A DNA stretch of 40,189 nt from Sulfuriferula sp. (GTDB lineage: Bacteria; Pseudomonadota; Gammaproteobacteria; Burkholderiales; Sulfuriferulaceae). Location: contig JABFSE010000024.1 in assembly GCA_013140765.1 (NCBI GenBank), positions 1 to 40,189 on the forward strand, written 5' to 3'. The notes under the pieces are model-generated. The model did no database searches. It saw nothing but the letters and a program-made list of their open reading frames with translations, and had not been told where the DNA came from. Shown one piece after another: positions 8,196 through 17,360 of this stretch; positions within the stretch are counted from its first letter, which is position 1, and each line of letters starts with the position of its first letter. Position numbers and translations under genes: made by a program.

Positions 8196-9125
8196 ATGAA
8201 ATTTGCTTTTTTGTTTCCCGGGCAAGGCTCGCAGTCTATCGGCATGATGCAGGGCTTGGCTGGCATTGCTGTGGTGCGTGATACTTTTGACCAAGCGTCG
8301 GCTATTTTAGCACAGGATTTGTGGGCGATGGCCAATGACGGCCCTGCAGAATTATTGAACGCAACGGTCAATACTCAGCCTTTGATGTTGACTGCGGGTG
8401 TCGCAACTTATCGCGCTTGGCTGGCGCAAGGCGGGCGTGTGCCTGATGTGATGGCAGGGCATAGCTTGGGCGAATATACAGCTATGGTCGCGGCGGGTGT
8501 GTTGGATTTTGCAGATGCTTTGCCATTGGTGCGTGCGCGGGCATTGGCCATGCAGGATGCGGTGGCTGAAGGTGTAGGTGCAATGGCGGCGATATTGGGT
8601 TTGGATGACGATACCGTTCGTGCTGTGTGTGCCGAAGCTGCGCAAGATGAAGTGTTGGAAGCGGTTAATTTTAATTCGCCTGGGCAGGTGGTGATAGCGG
8701 GCAATAAAGCCGCTGTTGAGCGTGGCATGGCGTTGGCTAAGGAAAAAGGCGCAAAGCGTGCGTTAGCATTGCCTGTATCTGTGCCGTCACATTGCGCGTT
8801 AATGCGCCCTGCGGCTGAAAAAATGAGCGCGATAATGGCAAACATGGTGTTTAACACGCCTGTCATTCCCGTATTGCATAATGCTGACGTGCAAAGCTAT
8901 ATGCAGGCTGAACAGATACGCGATGCGTTGGCGCGGCAGTTATATAGCCCTGTGCGCTGGGTAGAAACAATACGCAGTATGGCGAATGACGGCGTGACTT
9001 TGGCGGCAGAGTGCGGTCCTGGTAAGGTGCTGACTGGCTTGACTAAACGTATAGATGAGCGCGTTGCCGCTACGGCGTTGATTGGCGTTGACGCGTTGAC
9101 CGAATTCAAAAATTTAATTGCGTAG
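8196..9125 (+). CDS. fabD: Malonyl-CoA:ACP transacylase
   Basis: 309 aa from ATG 8196, where the family's FAFLFPGQGSQ begins. It loads malonyl groups onto ACP. The nucleophile is Ser90 in GHSLGEY and the paired histidine is His199 in VPSHCALM. LYSPVRWVETI and GPGKVLTGL near the C-terminus are typical. An in-frame extension back to 8163 would overlap fabH and lacks conserved sequence. The gene lies between fabH and fabG in the expected order. Confidence 0.95.
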   Translation: MKFAFLFPGQGSQSIGMMQGLAGIAVVRDTFDQASAILAQDLWAMANDGPAELLNATVNTQPLMLTAGVATYRAWLAQGGRVPDVMAGHSLGEYTAMVAAGVLDFADALPLVRARALAMQDAVAEGVGAMAAILGLDDDTVRAVCAEAAQDEVLEAVNFNSPGQVVIAGNKAAVERGMALAKEKGAKRALALPVSVPSHCALMRPAAEKMSAIMANMVFNTPVIPVLHNADVQSYMQAEQIRDALARQLYSPVRWVETIRSMANDGVTLAAECGPGKVLTGLTKRIDERVAATALIGVDALTEFKNLIA

Positions 9126-9134
9126 GAGTTGAAT

Positions 9135-9869
9135 ATGCCACAAGTAGCATTGGTAACAGGGGCAAGTCGCGGCATAGGGCAGGCGATAGCGTTGGAATTA
9201 GCGCGGCAGGGTGTCACCGTGATAGGTACGGCAACCAGTGCATCAGGTGCGGCGGCGATTAGCGAGTATTTGCAACAAGCAGGCGCAACAGGTTGCGGTT
9301 TAGCACTCAATGTCACTGACGCGGCGAGTGTCGATGCGGTGATTGCGCAGATACAGGCTGACTATGGTGATATTGCTATTCTCGTCAATAATGCAGGCAT
9401 CACCCGCGATAATCTGCTAATGCGCATGAAAGATGATGAGTGGGATGACATCATACAAACTAATTTGACCTCCGTATTCCGTTTGTCACGCGCCGTATTA
9501 CGTGCCATGATGAAGGCGCGTTATGGTCGCATCATCAATATCGCTTCTGTGGTCGGTGCGATGGGTAATGCGGGGCAAACCAATTATGCGGCAACTAAAG
9601 CGGGTATGGTCGGTTTTTCTAAATCGCTGGCGCGTGAAGTCGGTAGCCGTAACATTACGGTGAATTGTATCGCACCTGGCTTTATTGATACCGACATGAC
9701 CCGCGCTTTGCCTGAAGCACAGCGTGATGCCTTGCTCACGCATATTCCTTTGGGGCGTTTGGGGCAAGTTGCCGATATTGCGCACGCAGTTGGTTTTTTG
9801 GCTTCTGCGCAAGCGGGCTATGTCACAGGCGCGACTTTGCATGTGAATGGTGGGATGTACATGGAATAA
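9135..9869 (+). CDS. fabG: 3-oxoacyl-ACP reductase FabG
   Basis: 244 aa, short-chain dehydrogenase. It performs the NADPH-dependent reduction of 3-oxoacyl-ACP. The cofactor loop TGASRGIG is at residues 8-15, NNAG near 86, and the catalytic Ser138, Tyr151 and Lys155 sit in the usual spacing. The C-terminal GYVTGATLHVNGGMYM is characteristic. ATG 9135 is chosen over an in-frame TTG at 9129 because TAGGAG (9123-9128), which includes the fabD stop, is well spaced for it. Confidence 0.96.
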   Translation: MPQVALVTGASRGIGQAIALELARQGVTVIGTATSASGAAAISEYLQQAGATGCGLALNVTDAASVDAVIAQIQADYGDIAILVNNAGITRDNLLMRMKDDEWDDIIQTNLTSVFRLSRAVLRAMMKARYGRIINIASVVGAMGNAGQTNYAATKAGMVGFSKSLAREVGSRNITVNCIAPGFIDTDMTRALPEAQRDALLTHIPLGRLGQVADIAHAVGFLASAQAGYVTGATLHVNGGMYME

Positions 9870-9871
9870 CC

Positions 9872-9900
9872 TTGGGTTATTTTCTGAACTTTGCTAGAAT
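9872..9900 (+). promoter_or_regulatory. Candidate acpP promoter
   Basis: TTGGGT (9872-9877), 17 bp, then TAGAAT (9895-9900) with an upstream TG (extended -10, TGCTAGAAT). An internal promoter for acpP makes sense because ACP is needed in great excess over the enzymes encoded around it. Confidence 0.5.
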
Positions 9901-9936
9901 AGGCAGGCTTTATTTTATTTTTTGGGAGTTACACAG

Positions 9937-10173
9937 ATGGATAGTATCGAACAACGCGTTAAAAAAGTCGTCGCTGAACAATTAGGCGTGAACGAAGCTG
10001 AAGTAAAAACAGAATCTTCATTCTCAGGCGACTTAGGCGCAGATTCACTGGATGCAGTAGAGTTGGTGATGGCGTTAGAAGAAGAATTCGAATGCGAGAT
10101 TCCTGACGAAGAAGCTGAAAAAATCACTACCGTGCAAGCGGCTATTGATTACGTTACTGGCCATCAAGCCTAA
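9937..10173 (+). CDS. acpP: Acyl carrier protein
   Basis: 78 aa, highly acidic, from ATG 9937 with GGGAG at 9924-9928. The carrier of growing acyl chains. The phosphopantetheine attachment site is Ser37 in GADSLD. Helix II ([20 protein letters not shown]) and helix IV (VQAAIDYV) match the ACP fold. The length is that of E. coli AcpP. An in-frame TTG at 9922 would add five residues and overlap the ribosome-binding site, so it was not used. Confidence 0.97.
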   Translation: MDSIEQRVKKVVAEQLGVNEAEVKTESSFSGDLGADSLDAVELVMALEEEFECEIPDEEAEKITTVQAAIDYVTGHQA

Positions 10174-10193
10174 TTATTCCTCACGGAGCTGTT

Positions 10194-11432
10194 TTGTCGA
10201 AACGTAGAGTCGTTATTACAGGGTTGGGGATAGTTTCCCCAGCAGGTACGGGTGTTCAGGAAAACTGGGCAAATATCACAGCGGGTAAATCTTGCATCAC
10301 GCGGATTACCCGCTTTGATCCCAGTCCGTTCGCTTCTCAAGTCGCTGGCGAGGTGCAAAATTTCGATGTCAGCCAATTTTTGAACCCCAAAGATGCACGG
10401 CGCATGGACTTATTTATACAGTTCGGTATGGCGGCGGGTATTGAGGCATTCAAAGATTCTGGTCTGGTCGTTACAGAACAAAACGCCGTGAATATCGGGG
10501 TGAATATCGGTTCGGGTATAGGTGGCTTGCCGCTCATCGAAGAAACGCATACTACTTACAACACCAGCGGTGCGCGTAAAATTTCGCCATTCTTTATTCC
10601 CGCGTCTATTATCAATATGATTTCGGGTAATTTATCCATTTTATATGGCTTAAAAGGCCCGAATCTGGCGATGGTAACCGCTTGTGCGACAGCCACTCAC
10701 GCCATAGGCGATTCAGCGCGGATGATAGAATATGGCGATGCTGATGTGATGATAGCGGGTGGTGCCGAGTCTGCATTAAGTCCGCTAGGCATAGGTGGCT
10801 TTTCTGCCGCACGCGCCTTGTCAACACGCAATGATGATCCTGCTACTGCTTGCCGCCCGTGGGATAAAGATCGTGATGGTTTTATCATGGGCGAAGGCGC
10901 GGGTGTGGTGGTGCTGGAAGAATACGAGCACGCCAAAGCACGTGGTGCAAAAATCTATGCTGAATTAGCGGGTTTTGGCATGAGCGGCGACGCTTACCAT
11001 ATGACTGCCCCTGTAGAAACAGGCGAAGGCGCGGCACGTTGCATGGTTAATGCGATGCGCAATGCGGGTGTGAATCCTGAGCAGGTTAATTATATCAATG
11101 CGCATGGTACCTCCACGCCGTTGGGGGATTTGGCCGAAACAGCAGCGATGAAGCTCGCCTTGGGTGATGCGGCATACAAAGCGGCAGTGAGCTCAACTAA
11201 ATCTATGGTCGGGCATTTGTTAGGTGCGGCAGGTGGGGTTGAGGCGGTATATTCTGCTTTGAGTGTTTACCATCAAGTTGCGCCGCCTACCATCAATCTG
11301 CTTAATCAGGATGCGGCTTGTGATTTGGATTATGTGCCTAACATTGCACGTGATATGAAAATAGACGTAGCGTTGTCTAATTCGTTCGGTTTCGGCGGGA
11401 CTAATGGCACGTTGGTATTCCGTAAAGTCTAG
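10194..11432 (+). CDS. fabF: Beta-ketoacyl-ACP synthase II
   Basis: 412 aa. An elongating condensing enzyme of fatty-acid synthesis. The catalytic Cys164 (VTACATATHAIG), His304 (NAHGTSTPLGD) and His341 (KSMVGHLLGAAGG) are present, and the protein ends with SNSFGFGGTNGTLVF. The start is TTG 10194, where the SKRRVVITGLG N-terminus begins, with GGAG at 10185-10188. It lies 20 bp after acpP and is the last gene before a strong terminator. Confidence 0.95.
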   Translation: MSKRRVVITGLGIVSPAGTGVQENWANITAGKSCITRITRFDPSPFASQVAGEVQNFDVSQFLNPKDARRMDLFIQFGMAAGIEAFKDSGLVVTEQNAVNIGVNIGSGIGGLPLIEETHTTYNTSGARKISPFFIPASIINMISGNLSILYGLKGPNLAMVTACATATHAIGDSARMIEYGDADVMIAGGAESALSPLGIGGFSAARALSTRNDDPATACRPWDKDRDGFIMGEGAGVVVLEEYEHAKARGAKIYAELAGFGMSGDAYHMTAPVETGEGAARCMVNAMRNAGVNPEQVNYINAHGTSTPLGDLAETAAMKLALGDAAYKAAVSSTKSMVGHLLGAAGGVEAVYSALSVYHQVAPPTINLLNQDAACDLDYVPNIARDMKIDVALSNSFGFGGTNGTLVFRKV

Positions 11433-11445
11433 TTGTTATTACTTT

Positions 11446-11496
11446 AACAGCGATAATCCACACCCGTATCAGGGTGTGGATTATCGCTGTTTTTGT
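11446..11496 (+). terminator. Strong intrinsic terminator after fabF
   Basis: A perfect 20-bp stem (11446-11465 with 11472-11491) around the 6-nt loop GTATCA, followed by a T-rich tract (TTTTTGTTCTT, starting inside the stem end). It closes the fab block. The pabB start lies only 16 bp beyond, and no promoter is visible between them. Confidence 0.9.
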
Positions 11497-11511
11497 TCTT
11501 AAAACGCACCC

Positions 11512-12816
11512 GTGCCTAGTTTACGCTTAAGCAGTCCGCCTGATTTATTGGCATTACACGCGCAGTTTCCTGCGCAATACCCCGTTTTGTTAGAAACTGC
11601 TGTTGGTGCAGGCTGGGATATACTCATGGCGTATCCAGCGGCGACGCATTTATTTGATGCTAACCATGCCGCTGATTTCTTGCCGCAATTAGCGCAACAA
11701 TGGGCTGACAGTGCGACAGTAAAAAATGCAGAAATGGCACATTTACCGTTTCGCGGTGGTTGGTTCGTGTATTTGGGTTACGAATTGTTGCACGAAATCG
11801 AGCCTGTCGTCACGCCGCGTGTGGCGCAGAGCGGTTTTCCAACAGCTGCTTTGTTACGCATACCTGCCGCGATTATGGTCGATAAAACGCATCAACAAAC
11901 TTGGGTTTTTGCCGAAAGTGCCGCCACTATCGCCGCTATCAACGCCGATATTTCCAGTTTATCGCCCATGCGCTATAAGCCCGCGCAAGTGCAAGCTATG
12001 CACGAAGAAACTGACGCGGATTTCTTGGCTGGCGTGGCTAAAATTCAGGATTACATTGCCGCTGGCGATGTGTTCCAAGTTAATTTATCACGGCGTTGGC
12101 GTGGGCAGGTTGACAACACGGCGGCGGATATTTACCAGTCATTGCGGCAACAAAATCCCGCGCCTTTTGCGGGTAGTGCGTGCTTAGGCAATGCGCAATA
12201 CATACTCAGCTCATCACCCGAGCGTTTAGTGCAAGTGCAAGATGGGCGAGCGATTACCCGCCCTATAGCAGGCACGCATCCACGTCATAGCGACGCACAG
12301 CAAGACGCGCAAATTAAAGCGGATTTGCTGGCACACCCCAAAGAACGTGCCGAACACGTCATGCTAGTCGATTTGGAACGCAATGATTTGGGACGCGTGT
12401 GCGTACCCGGTAGCGTGACTGTGGACGAGCTGATGGCGGTCGCCACTTATCAGCATGTGCATCATATTGAATCCACGGTGAGCGGGCAGTTACGCCCTGA
12501 CATTACCCCTGTGGCACTAATCAAAGCCTTGTTTCCTGGCGGCACGATTACGGGATGCCCCAAAATCCGCACCATGCAAATCATTCGTGAATTAGAGCAA
12601 ACGCCGCGTGATGCTTATACGGGGAGCATGGGCTATATCAATTTGGATGGCGATTTGGATTTGAATATATTGATACGCACCCTGATGCTGTCAGCGCAAA
12701 CACTGACTTTTTCAGCAGGTGCGGGCATAGTTAAAGACTCCAACCCCGAACGTGAATTACACGAAACGCGGGCTAAGGCAAAAGGTTTACTACGTGCTGT
12801 TGGCGTGGGCGCATGA
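11512..12816 (+). CDS. pabB: Aminodeoxychorismate synthase component I
   Basis: 434 aa, chorismate-binding enzyme family. With a glutamine amidotransferase (PabA, not in the window) it turns chorismate into 4-amino-4-deoxychorismate for folate. The chorismate domain shows FQVNLSRRW, SSSPERLV, HVMLVDLERNDLGRV, FPGGTITGCPKIRTMQII and GSMGYINLDGDLD. Residues 251-255 are PIAGT. E. coli PabB has PIKGT there, with the lysine acting as nucleophile, whereas anthranilate synthases carry Ala. The adjacent pabC supports PabB rather than TrpE. Start is GTG 11512, with no clear ribosome-binding site. The stop overlaps pabC by four bases (ATGA). Confidence 0.85.
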   Translation: MPSLRLSSPPDLLALHAQFPAQYPVLLETAVGAGWDILMAYPAATHLFDANHAADFLPQLAQQWADSATVKNAEMAHLPFRGGWFVYLGYELLHEIEPVVTPRVAQSGFPTAALLRIPAAIMVDKTHQQTWVFAESAATIAAINADISSLSPMRYKPAQVQAMHEETDADFLAGVAKIQDYIAAGDVFQVNLSRRWRGQVDNTAADIYQSLRQQNPAPFAGSACLGNAQYILSSSPERLVQVQDGRAITRPIAGTHPRHSDAQQDAQIKADLLAHPKERAEHVMLVDLERNDLGRVCVPGSVTVDELMAVATYQHVHHIESTVSGQLRPDITPVALIKALFPGGTITGCPKIRTMQIIRELEQTPRDAYTGSMGYINLDGDLDLNILIRTLMLSAQTLTFSAGAGIVKDSNPERELHETRAKAKGLLRAVGVGA

Positions 12817-13625
12817 TGATATTAGTTGACGGTTATGCGGCTGATAAAATTGCGGTAACGGATAGAGGCTTGAGCTATGGCGATGGTGTTTTTCGCACCC
12901 TGCGCATGGTCGCTGGGCGGGTGCAAAACTGGCATTTGCATTATGCGAAATTAGCCGATGATTGCGCACGGCTGGCGTTGGCTTGCCCAGATAAAACGCT
13001 GTTTGAGCAAGATATAGCGCAGTTTACTGGACATCACGCTGGCGTGATTAAGCTCATGGTCACGCGTGGCGACGGCTTGCGCGGCTATGCGCCGCCCGCT
13101 ATGGCTACGCCGACGCGCATTAGCATGATAAGTGCATTGCCGCATGTTGACCCCGCGCGCTTGAGCGTGGGCATATCGGCGCGTTGGTGTCAGCTGAGAC
13201 TGGCACACCAGCCTCGATTGGCGGGCATTAAGCACTTAAACAGGCTAGAGAACGTATTGGCGCGGGCAGAGTGGCAGGATGCGGCTATCGCAGAAGGCTT
13301 GTTGTTGGATGTGGCAGGTAATGTGATAGGTGGCACGATGAGCAATGTGTTTATCGTCAATAACGGCGTTTTGTCCACGCCCGATTTGGCTTTATGCGGT
13401 ATCGCAGGGGTGACGCGTGCGCGTGTGCTGGCGTATGCGAAACAACTAAATTGGCAAGTGCGCATCACGCAATTAAGTCAGGAGGCTATTTTAGCCGCCG
13501 ATGAAGTCATGGTCGTCAATAGCGTGATAGGGATTTGGCAAATCCGCACACTGGCAGATAAAAATTGGGCGGCGGGGTCGGTCACGCCGTTATTACGAGC
13601 CTATTTAGAGGGTGATAATGATTAA
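12813..13625 (+). CDS. pabC: Aminodeoxychorismate lyase (PLP enzyme)
   Basis: 270 aa, fold-type IV PLP enzyme. It eliminates pyruvate from aminodeoxychorismate to give p-aminobenzoate. VTDRGLSYGDGVFRTLR (about residues 15-31) and the Schiff-base Lys140 in GIKHLNRLENVLAR are clear, followed by GTMSNVFIV for the phosphate cup. Tandem ATG codons at 12813 and 12816 leave the exact start open, and either overlaps the pabB stop. Branched-chain or D-amino-acid transaminases share the fold, but the context decides. Confidence 0.9.
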   Translation: MMILVDGYAADKIAVTDRGLSYGDGVFRTLRMVAGRVQNWHLHYAKLADDCARLALACPDKTLFEQDIAQFTGHHAGVIKLMVTRGDGLRGYAPPAMATPTRISMISALPHVDPARLSVGISARWCQLRLAHQPRLAGIKHLNRLENVLARAEWQDAAIAEGLLLDVAGNVIGGTMSNVFIVNNGVLSTPDLALCGIAGVTRARVLAYAKQLNWQVRITQLSQEAILAADEVMVVNSVIGIWQIRTLADKNWAAGSVTPLLRAYLEGDND

Positions 13626-14598
13626 AAAAATAATAAACTGGAGCGTGATTATCGCAATAGCCTGCGCGGGCTATTTGTATTATTACGCGCATACGCCGTT
13701 GGCGTTAAAGCAAGTGCCGATGGAGTTTAGTTTAACGGCAGGCAATAATTTATCGGCATTGAGTAAGCAAATGGTCAGCGCAGGCGTGTTGTCTGACAGT
13801 GTGCGTTTTCGCATATTGGTTCGCGCGCTGGGTAAGGCGAGTAAAATAAAGGCGGGATTTTATACGCTAAATCAGCCAGTTACGCCGTTGCAATTATTGG
13901 ATAAATTAACTAAAGGTGACACCAGCCTGCGTGAAATTGTTTTCATCGAAGGCTGGACGTTTGCACAAATGCGCGATGCGCTGGATGCGCAACCATTATT
14001 AAAGCATGAAACTAAGGGGATGCCCGTAGCGGATGTGTTGCGCACGCTGGATGTGCCGCTCACGTCGGCTGAAGGGTGGTTTTTCCCCGCTAAGTATTAT
14101 ATAGACGCAGGCAGCACCGATGTATCGGTATTGCGCCGCGCTTACGACACCATGCAACAGCATTTGCAAGCCGCTTGGGCGACGCGGGCGGCGGATTTGC
14201 CTTACGTTACGCCAGCCGAGGCGTTAATTATGGCATCCATTGTTGAAAAAGAAACCGCTGTCGCGGCTGAAAGACCTATCATCGCCGCCGTGTTTCTGAA
14301 TCGTCTGCGACTAGGGATGCGTTTGCAAACAGACCCCACCGTGATTTACGGGCTGGGTGAAGGTTACGATGGTAATATACATAAGCGTGATTTGCAGACC
14401 GATACGCCATACAATACCTATACGCGGGCAGGCTTGCCGCCCACGCCTATCGCCATGCCCGGTATGGCGGCTATCACGGCGGCGTTGCATCCTGCGAGCA
14501 GTGATGCACTGTATTTTGTGGCTAAAGGCGACGGTACGCATTATTTTTCTAATAATCTCATTGAGCATAATCGTGCCGTTGCACGTTATCAAAAATAG
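13618..14598 (+). CDS. mltG: Endolytic murein transglycosylase MltG
   Basis: 326 aa. It cleaves nascent peptidoglycan glycan strands. A single N-terminal membrane anchor spans about residues 7-23. A LysM-like region precedes the YceG domain. The catalytic glutamate is Glu210 in IMASIVEKE, followed by [21 protein letters not shown] and the conserved NTY and [11 protein letters not shown] segments. ATG 13618 overlaps the pabC stop by 8 bp and has AGAGGG just upstream. pabC-mltG-tmk-holB is a conserved order. Confidence 0.93.
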   Translation: MIKKIINWSVIIAIACAGYLYYYAHTPLALKQVPMEFSLTAGNNLSALSKQMVSAGVLSDSVRFRILVRALGKASKIKAGFYTLNQPVTPLQLLDKLTKGDTSLREIVFIEGWTFAQMRDALDAQPLLKHETKGMPVADVLRTLDVPLTSAEGWFFPAKYYIDAGSTDVSVLRRAYDTMQQHLQAAWATRAADLPYVTPAEALIMASIVEKETAVAAERPIIAAVFLNRLRLGMRLQTDPTVIYGLGEGYDGNIHKRDLQTDTPYNTYTRAGLPPTPIAMPGMAAITAALHPASSDALYFVAKGDGTHYFSNNLIEHNRAVARYQK

Positions 14599-14605
14599 CA
14601 CAATC

Positions 14606-15226
14606 ATGGCATTTATTACATTAGAAGGCATAGACGGCGCAGGCAAAACCACGCATCTGCAGTGGATAGCGGACTACCTGCAAGCGCGTGGCGTTCAGGT
14701 CGTGGTCACGCGTGAGCCTGGCGGCACGCCGTTGGGCGAAGCATTGCGGGATTTATTACTGCATCAGTCTATGGACATAGATACCGAAGCCTTGCTGATG
14801 TTCGCGGCACGGCGTGAGCATATTACGCAAGTCATACAGCCCGCGTTACAGCGTGGTGCTTGGGTATTATCTGATCGTTTTACCGATGCTAGTTTTGCTT
14901 ATCAATGCGGCGGGCGCGGCATTGCCGAAGCGCGTTTGAGCATCTTAGAAAACTGGGTGCAACAAGGTTTACAGCCTGATTTAACAGTGCTGTTTGATGT
15001 TGATGTCGATGTTGCACACGAGCGCGTGCGCGGGCATTCTAACCCTGATCGTTTTGAGCAGGAACAGCTCACCTTCTTTGACCGTGTGCGATCTATGTAT
15101 CTGCACAGAGCCGCGCAATATCCAGCCCGTTTCCGCATCGTGCGTACCGACCAAAGCATAGTCGAGATTCGCGTTGCATTAAGCACGATGTTGACGACTT
15201 TACTAGGCGTATCAGCAGATGCTTGA
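14606..15226 (+). CDS. tmk: Thymidylate kinase
   Basis: 206 aa. It phosphorylates dTMP to dTDP. The P-loop [10 protein letters not shown] lies at residues 7-16, the DRF motif in [13 protein letters not shown], and [10 protein letters not shown] binds the nucleotide. [11 protein letters not shown] is the lid region. The start is ATG 14606, where the conserved N-terminus begins. The frame is open upstream inside mltG but unconserved there. The stop overlaps holB by 8 bp. Confidence 0.95.
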   Translation: MAFITLEGIDGAGKTTHLQWIADYLQARGVQVVVTREPGGTPLGEALRDLLLHQSMDIDTEALLMFAARREHITQVIQPALQRGAWVLSDRFTDASFAYQCGGRGIAEARLSILENWVQQGLQPDLTVLFDVDVDVAHERVRGHSNPDRFEQEQLTFFDRVRSMYLHRAAQYPARFRIVRTDQSIVEIRVALSTMLTTLLGVSADA

Positions 15227-16214
15227 CGCGTACCCTTGGCAAATCGCCAGCGCACGGCGTTTAGTGGCATTTAATCAACACTTGCCGCATGCATTGTTAT
15301 TGCATGGGCGGGCAGGGTTGGGTAAACACGCGCTGGCATTGTCTTTTGCTAAATTTTTATTATGCGAACACGCCGATAAAGCAACGGATGCTTGTGGTGC
15401 GTGTGCTTCGTGCCACTGGTTTATGCAGGGTAGTCACCCTGATATGCACATTTTGCAACCCAGTATATTGGATGAAAGCGACGACAGCGAGGCTAAAAAA
15501 AGCGCATGGATTTCGGTTGAACAAGTACGTCATGCGATAGACTTTGTGCAATTAACTTCGCATCGTAACGGCTTGCGTATCGTCTTGATTTACCCCGCCG
15601 AAGCCATGCAAGCGGCGGCGGCAAATGCGCTGTTAAAAACCTTGGAAGAGCCGCCTGCGAATAGCTTGATACTATTAGTGAGCGACCAAGCGGCTAAGTT
15701 AATACCTACTATATTGAGTCGCTGTCACTTAGTCGGGTTTGATTTGCCTGACGAGGCCGTGGCATTGGATTGGTTGCAAGCGCAAGGTGTGAGCGAGGCG
15801 CAATTGTGCTTGAAACTGGCGGCAGGTTCGCCGTTGCGGGCACTGAATTTGGCTGATGCTGATTATCAAACGCGCCGCCGTGCCTTATTGACGGATTTAT
15901 TAGCGGGTAAAAAAGCCAACGCCCTAGCCTTAGCCGCCCGTTATGCCAAATTAAGCGGTGCTGAGTTTGCGCAAATTATTTTGTGGTTGCAACAATGGGC
16001 GCAAGACTTACTGGCGACTAAATTAGCGGGGCGTGTCTATTATCAGCTTGATTACGCCGAGCAATTGCATAGCCTTGCATTGCGTGTTAAGTTAAAGCCC
16101 TTGCAACTGTGGCAAACGCGTTTACAACAGGCAAAAGCGGCCGTTGCGCATCCGCTGAATGTGCAAATGGTGTTAGAAGATATATTGCTGGATTACCTTA
16201 ATTTGTTTGAGTGA
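15219..16214 (+). CDS. holB: DNA polymerase III subunit delta-prime
   Basis: 331 aa. A clamp-loader AAA+ subunit. The P-loop position is GRAGLGKH (30-37), and a zinc module is formed by Cys49, Cys59, Cys62 and Cys65 (C-x9-C-x2-C-x2-C). [19 protein letters not shown] and ILSRCHLV are the sensor region. ATG 15219 overlaps the tmk stop. The C-terminal third is the variable collar domain. The gene for the other AAA+ clamp-loader subunit, dnaX, lies at 33.9-35.5 kb in this window. Confidence 0.92.
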   Translation: MLDAYPWQIASARRLVAFNQHLPHALLLHGRAGLGKHALALSFAKFLLCEHADKATDACGACASCHWFMQGSHPDMHILQPSILDESDDSEAKKSAWISVEQVRHAIDFVQLTSHRNGLRIVLIYPAEAMQAAAANALLKTLEEPPANSLILLVSDQAAKLIPTILSRCHLVGFDLPDEAVALDWLQAQGVSEAQLCLKLAAGSPLRALNLADADYQTRRRALLTDLLAGKKANALALAARYAKLSGAEFAQIILWLQQWAQDLLATKLAGRVYYQLDYAEQLHSLALRVKLKPLQLWQTRLQQAKAAVAHPLNVQMVLEDILLDYLNLFE

Positions 16215-16221
16215 GAAAATC

Positions 16222-16581
16222 ATGAGTGCCGTCCCACCAGTACAACGCCCAGGCGTATTGTCATTAAGCATCAAAGAAAAAACAGCTTTATTTGCCGCCT
16301 ACATGCCTTTTGTCAAAGGCGGCGGTTTATTTGTGCCGTCCACCAAAGCCTATCAATTAGGCGATGAAGTATTTATGTTGTTATCGTTATTGGATGACGT
16401 GAACAAAATCCCCGTGGCGGGTAAAGTCGTGTGGGTTACGCCCGTCGGCTGTCACGGCGGCAAAACCCCAGGCATAGGCGTGCAATTTGATAATAATGAA
16501 AACGGTATTTTTGCGCGGAATAAAATCGAAAGTGGCTTAGGTAGTGCGCTCAAAGCAGTGCGCCCGACCCATACCTTGTAA
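16222..16581 (+). CDS. pilZ: PilZ-domain type IV pilus protein
   Basis: 119 aa from ATG 16222, 7 bp after the holB stop. The PilZ fold is seen in VLSLSIKEKTALFAAYMPFVKGG at the N-terminus, then AGKVVWVTPVG and a GIGVQF strand. The RxxxR loop that binds cyclic di-GMP in canonical PilZ domains is not visible, as in the founding PilZ protein of Pseudomonas, which acts through the PilB ATPase and FimX. It is cotranscribed with holB and tatD, a common arrangement, and works with the pilus genes a few kb downstream. Confidence 0.88.
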   Translation: MSAVPPVQRPGVLSLSIKEKTALFAAYMPFVKGGGLFVPSTKAYQLGDEVFMLLSLLDDVNKIPVAGKVVWVTPVGCHGGKTPGIGVQFDNNENGIFARNKIESGLGSALKAVRPTHTL

Positions 16582-16586
16582 CCACC

Positions 16587-17360
16587 ATGTTTGTTGATTC
16601 GCATTGTCATATTAACTTCCCCGATTTGGTCGCGCGTGAGGACGAGATTATCGCCAACATGCACGCCAATCAAGTTACCCACGCGCTATGTGTGAGTGTG
16701 GAGCTAGACCGCTATCCTGACGTGCTGGCAATGGCAGAGCGGCACGCGCATATTTTTGCCTCCGTTGGCGTACACCCCGATTACGAAAACATAACCGAGC
16801 CGACAGTGGCGCAATTAGTTGAGCTTGCAGGACATCCGCGCGTCGTCGCGATAGGTGAAACAGGCTTGGATTATTTTCGCCTGACGGGCGATTTAGACTG
16901 GCAACGCGAGCGTTTTCGCACCCATATACGCGCCGCAAAAATTGCCCGCAAGCCGTTAATCATCCACACTCGTTCCGCCGCAGAAGACACCTTACGGATT
17001 ATGCAAGAAGAGGGCGCGGCAGAAATCGGCGGCGTGATGCACTGCTTTACCGAAAGCCTAGCGGTCGCCGAAGCGGCAATGGCGATGAATTTTTACATCT
17101 CGTTTTCGGGTATCGTCACCTTCAAAAACGCGCTGGCGTTAAAAGAAGTCGCACGCACCATCCCGCTAGAGCGCATGTTAATCGAAACCGATTCGCCTTA
17201 TTTAGCCCCGATACCCTATCGAGGCAAGACTAACGAGCCCGCATGGGTTAAGCATGTCGCCGAACATATTGCCGATTTGCGCGGCGATAGCGCGGCGCAC
17301 ATAGGGGCAGTGACCACACGTAATTTCTTTCAGCTATTCAACAGCGCACAGCCCGCATGA
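16587..17360 (+). CDS. TatD-family metal-dependent hydrolase (YcfH type)
   Basis: 257 aa, TIM-barrel metallohydrolase with putative deoxyribonuclease activity. The metal ligands are in DSHCHINF (4-11), IGETGLDYF, IIHTRSA, MHCFTES and TDSPYLAPIPYRG. The position next to holB matches E. coli ycfH/tatD-like genes. The four-base ATGA overlap with the next gene indicates coupled translation. Its physiological substrate is uncertain. Confidence 0.9.
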   Translation: MFVDSHCHINFPDLVAREDEIIANMHANQVTHALCVSVELDRYPDVLAMAERHAHIFASVGVHPDYENITEPTVAQLVELAGHPRVVAIGETGLDYFRLTGDLDWQRERFRTHIRAAKIARKPLIIHTRSAAEDTLRIMQEEGAAEIGGVMHCFTESLAVAEAAMAMNFYISFSGIVTFKNALALKEVARTIPLERMLIETDSPYLAPIPYRGKTNEPAWVKHVAEHIADLRGDSAAHIGAVTTRNFFQLFNSAQPA

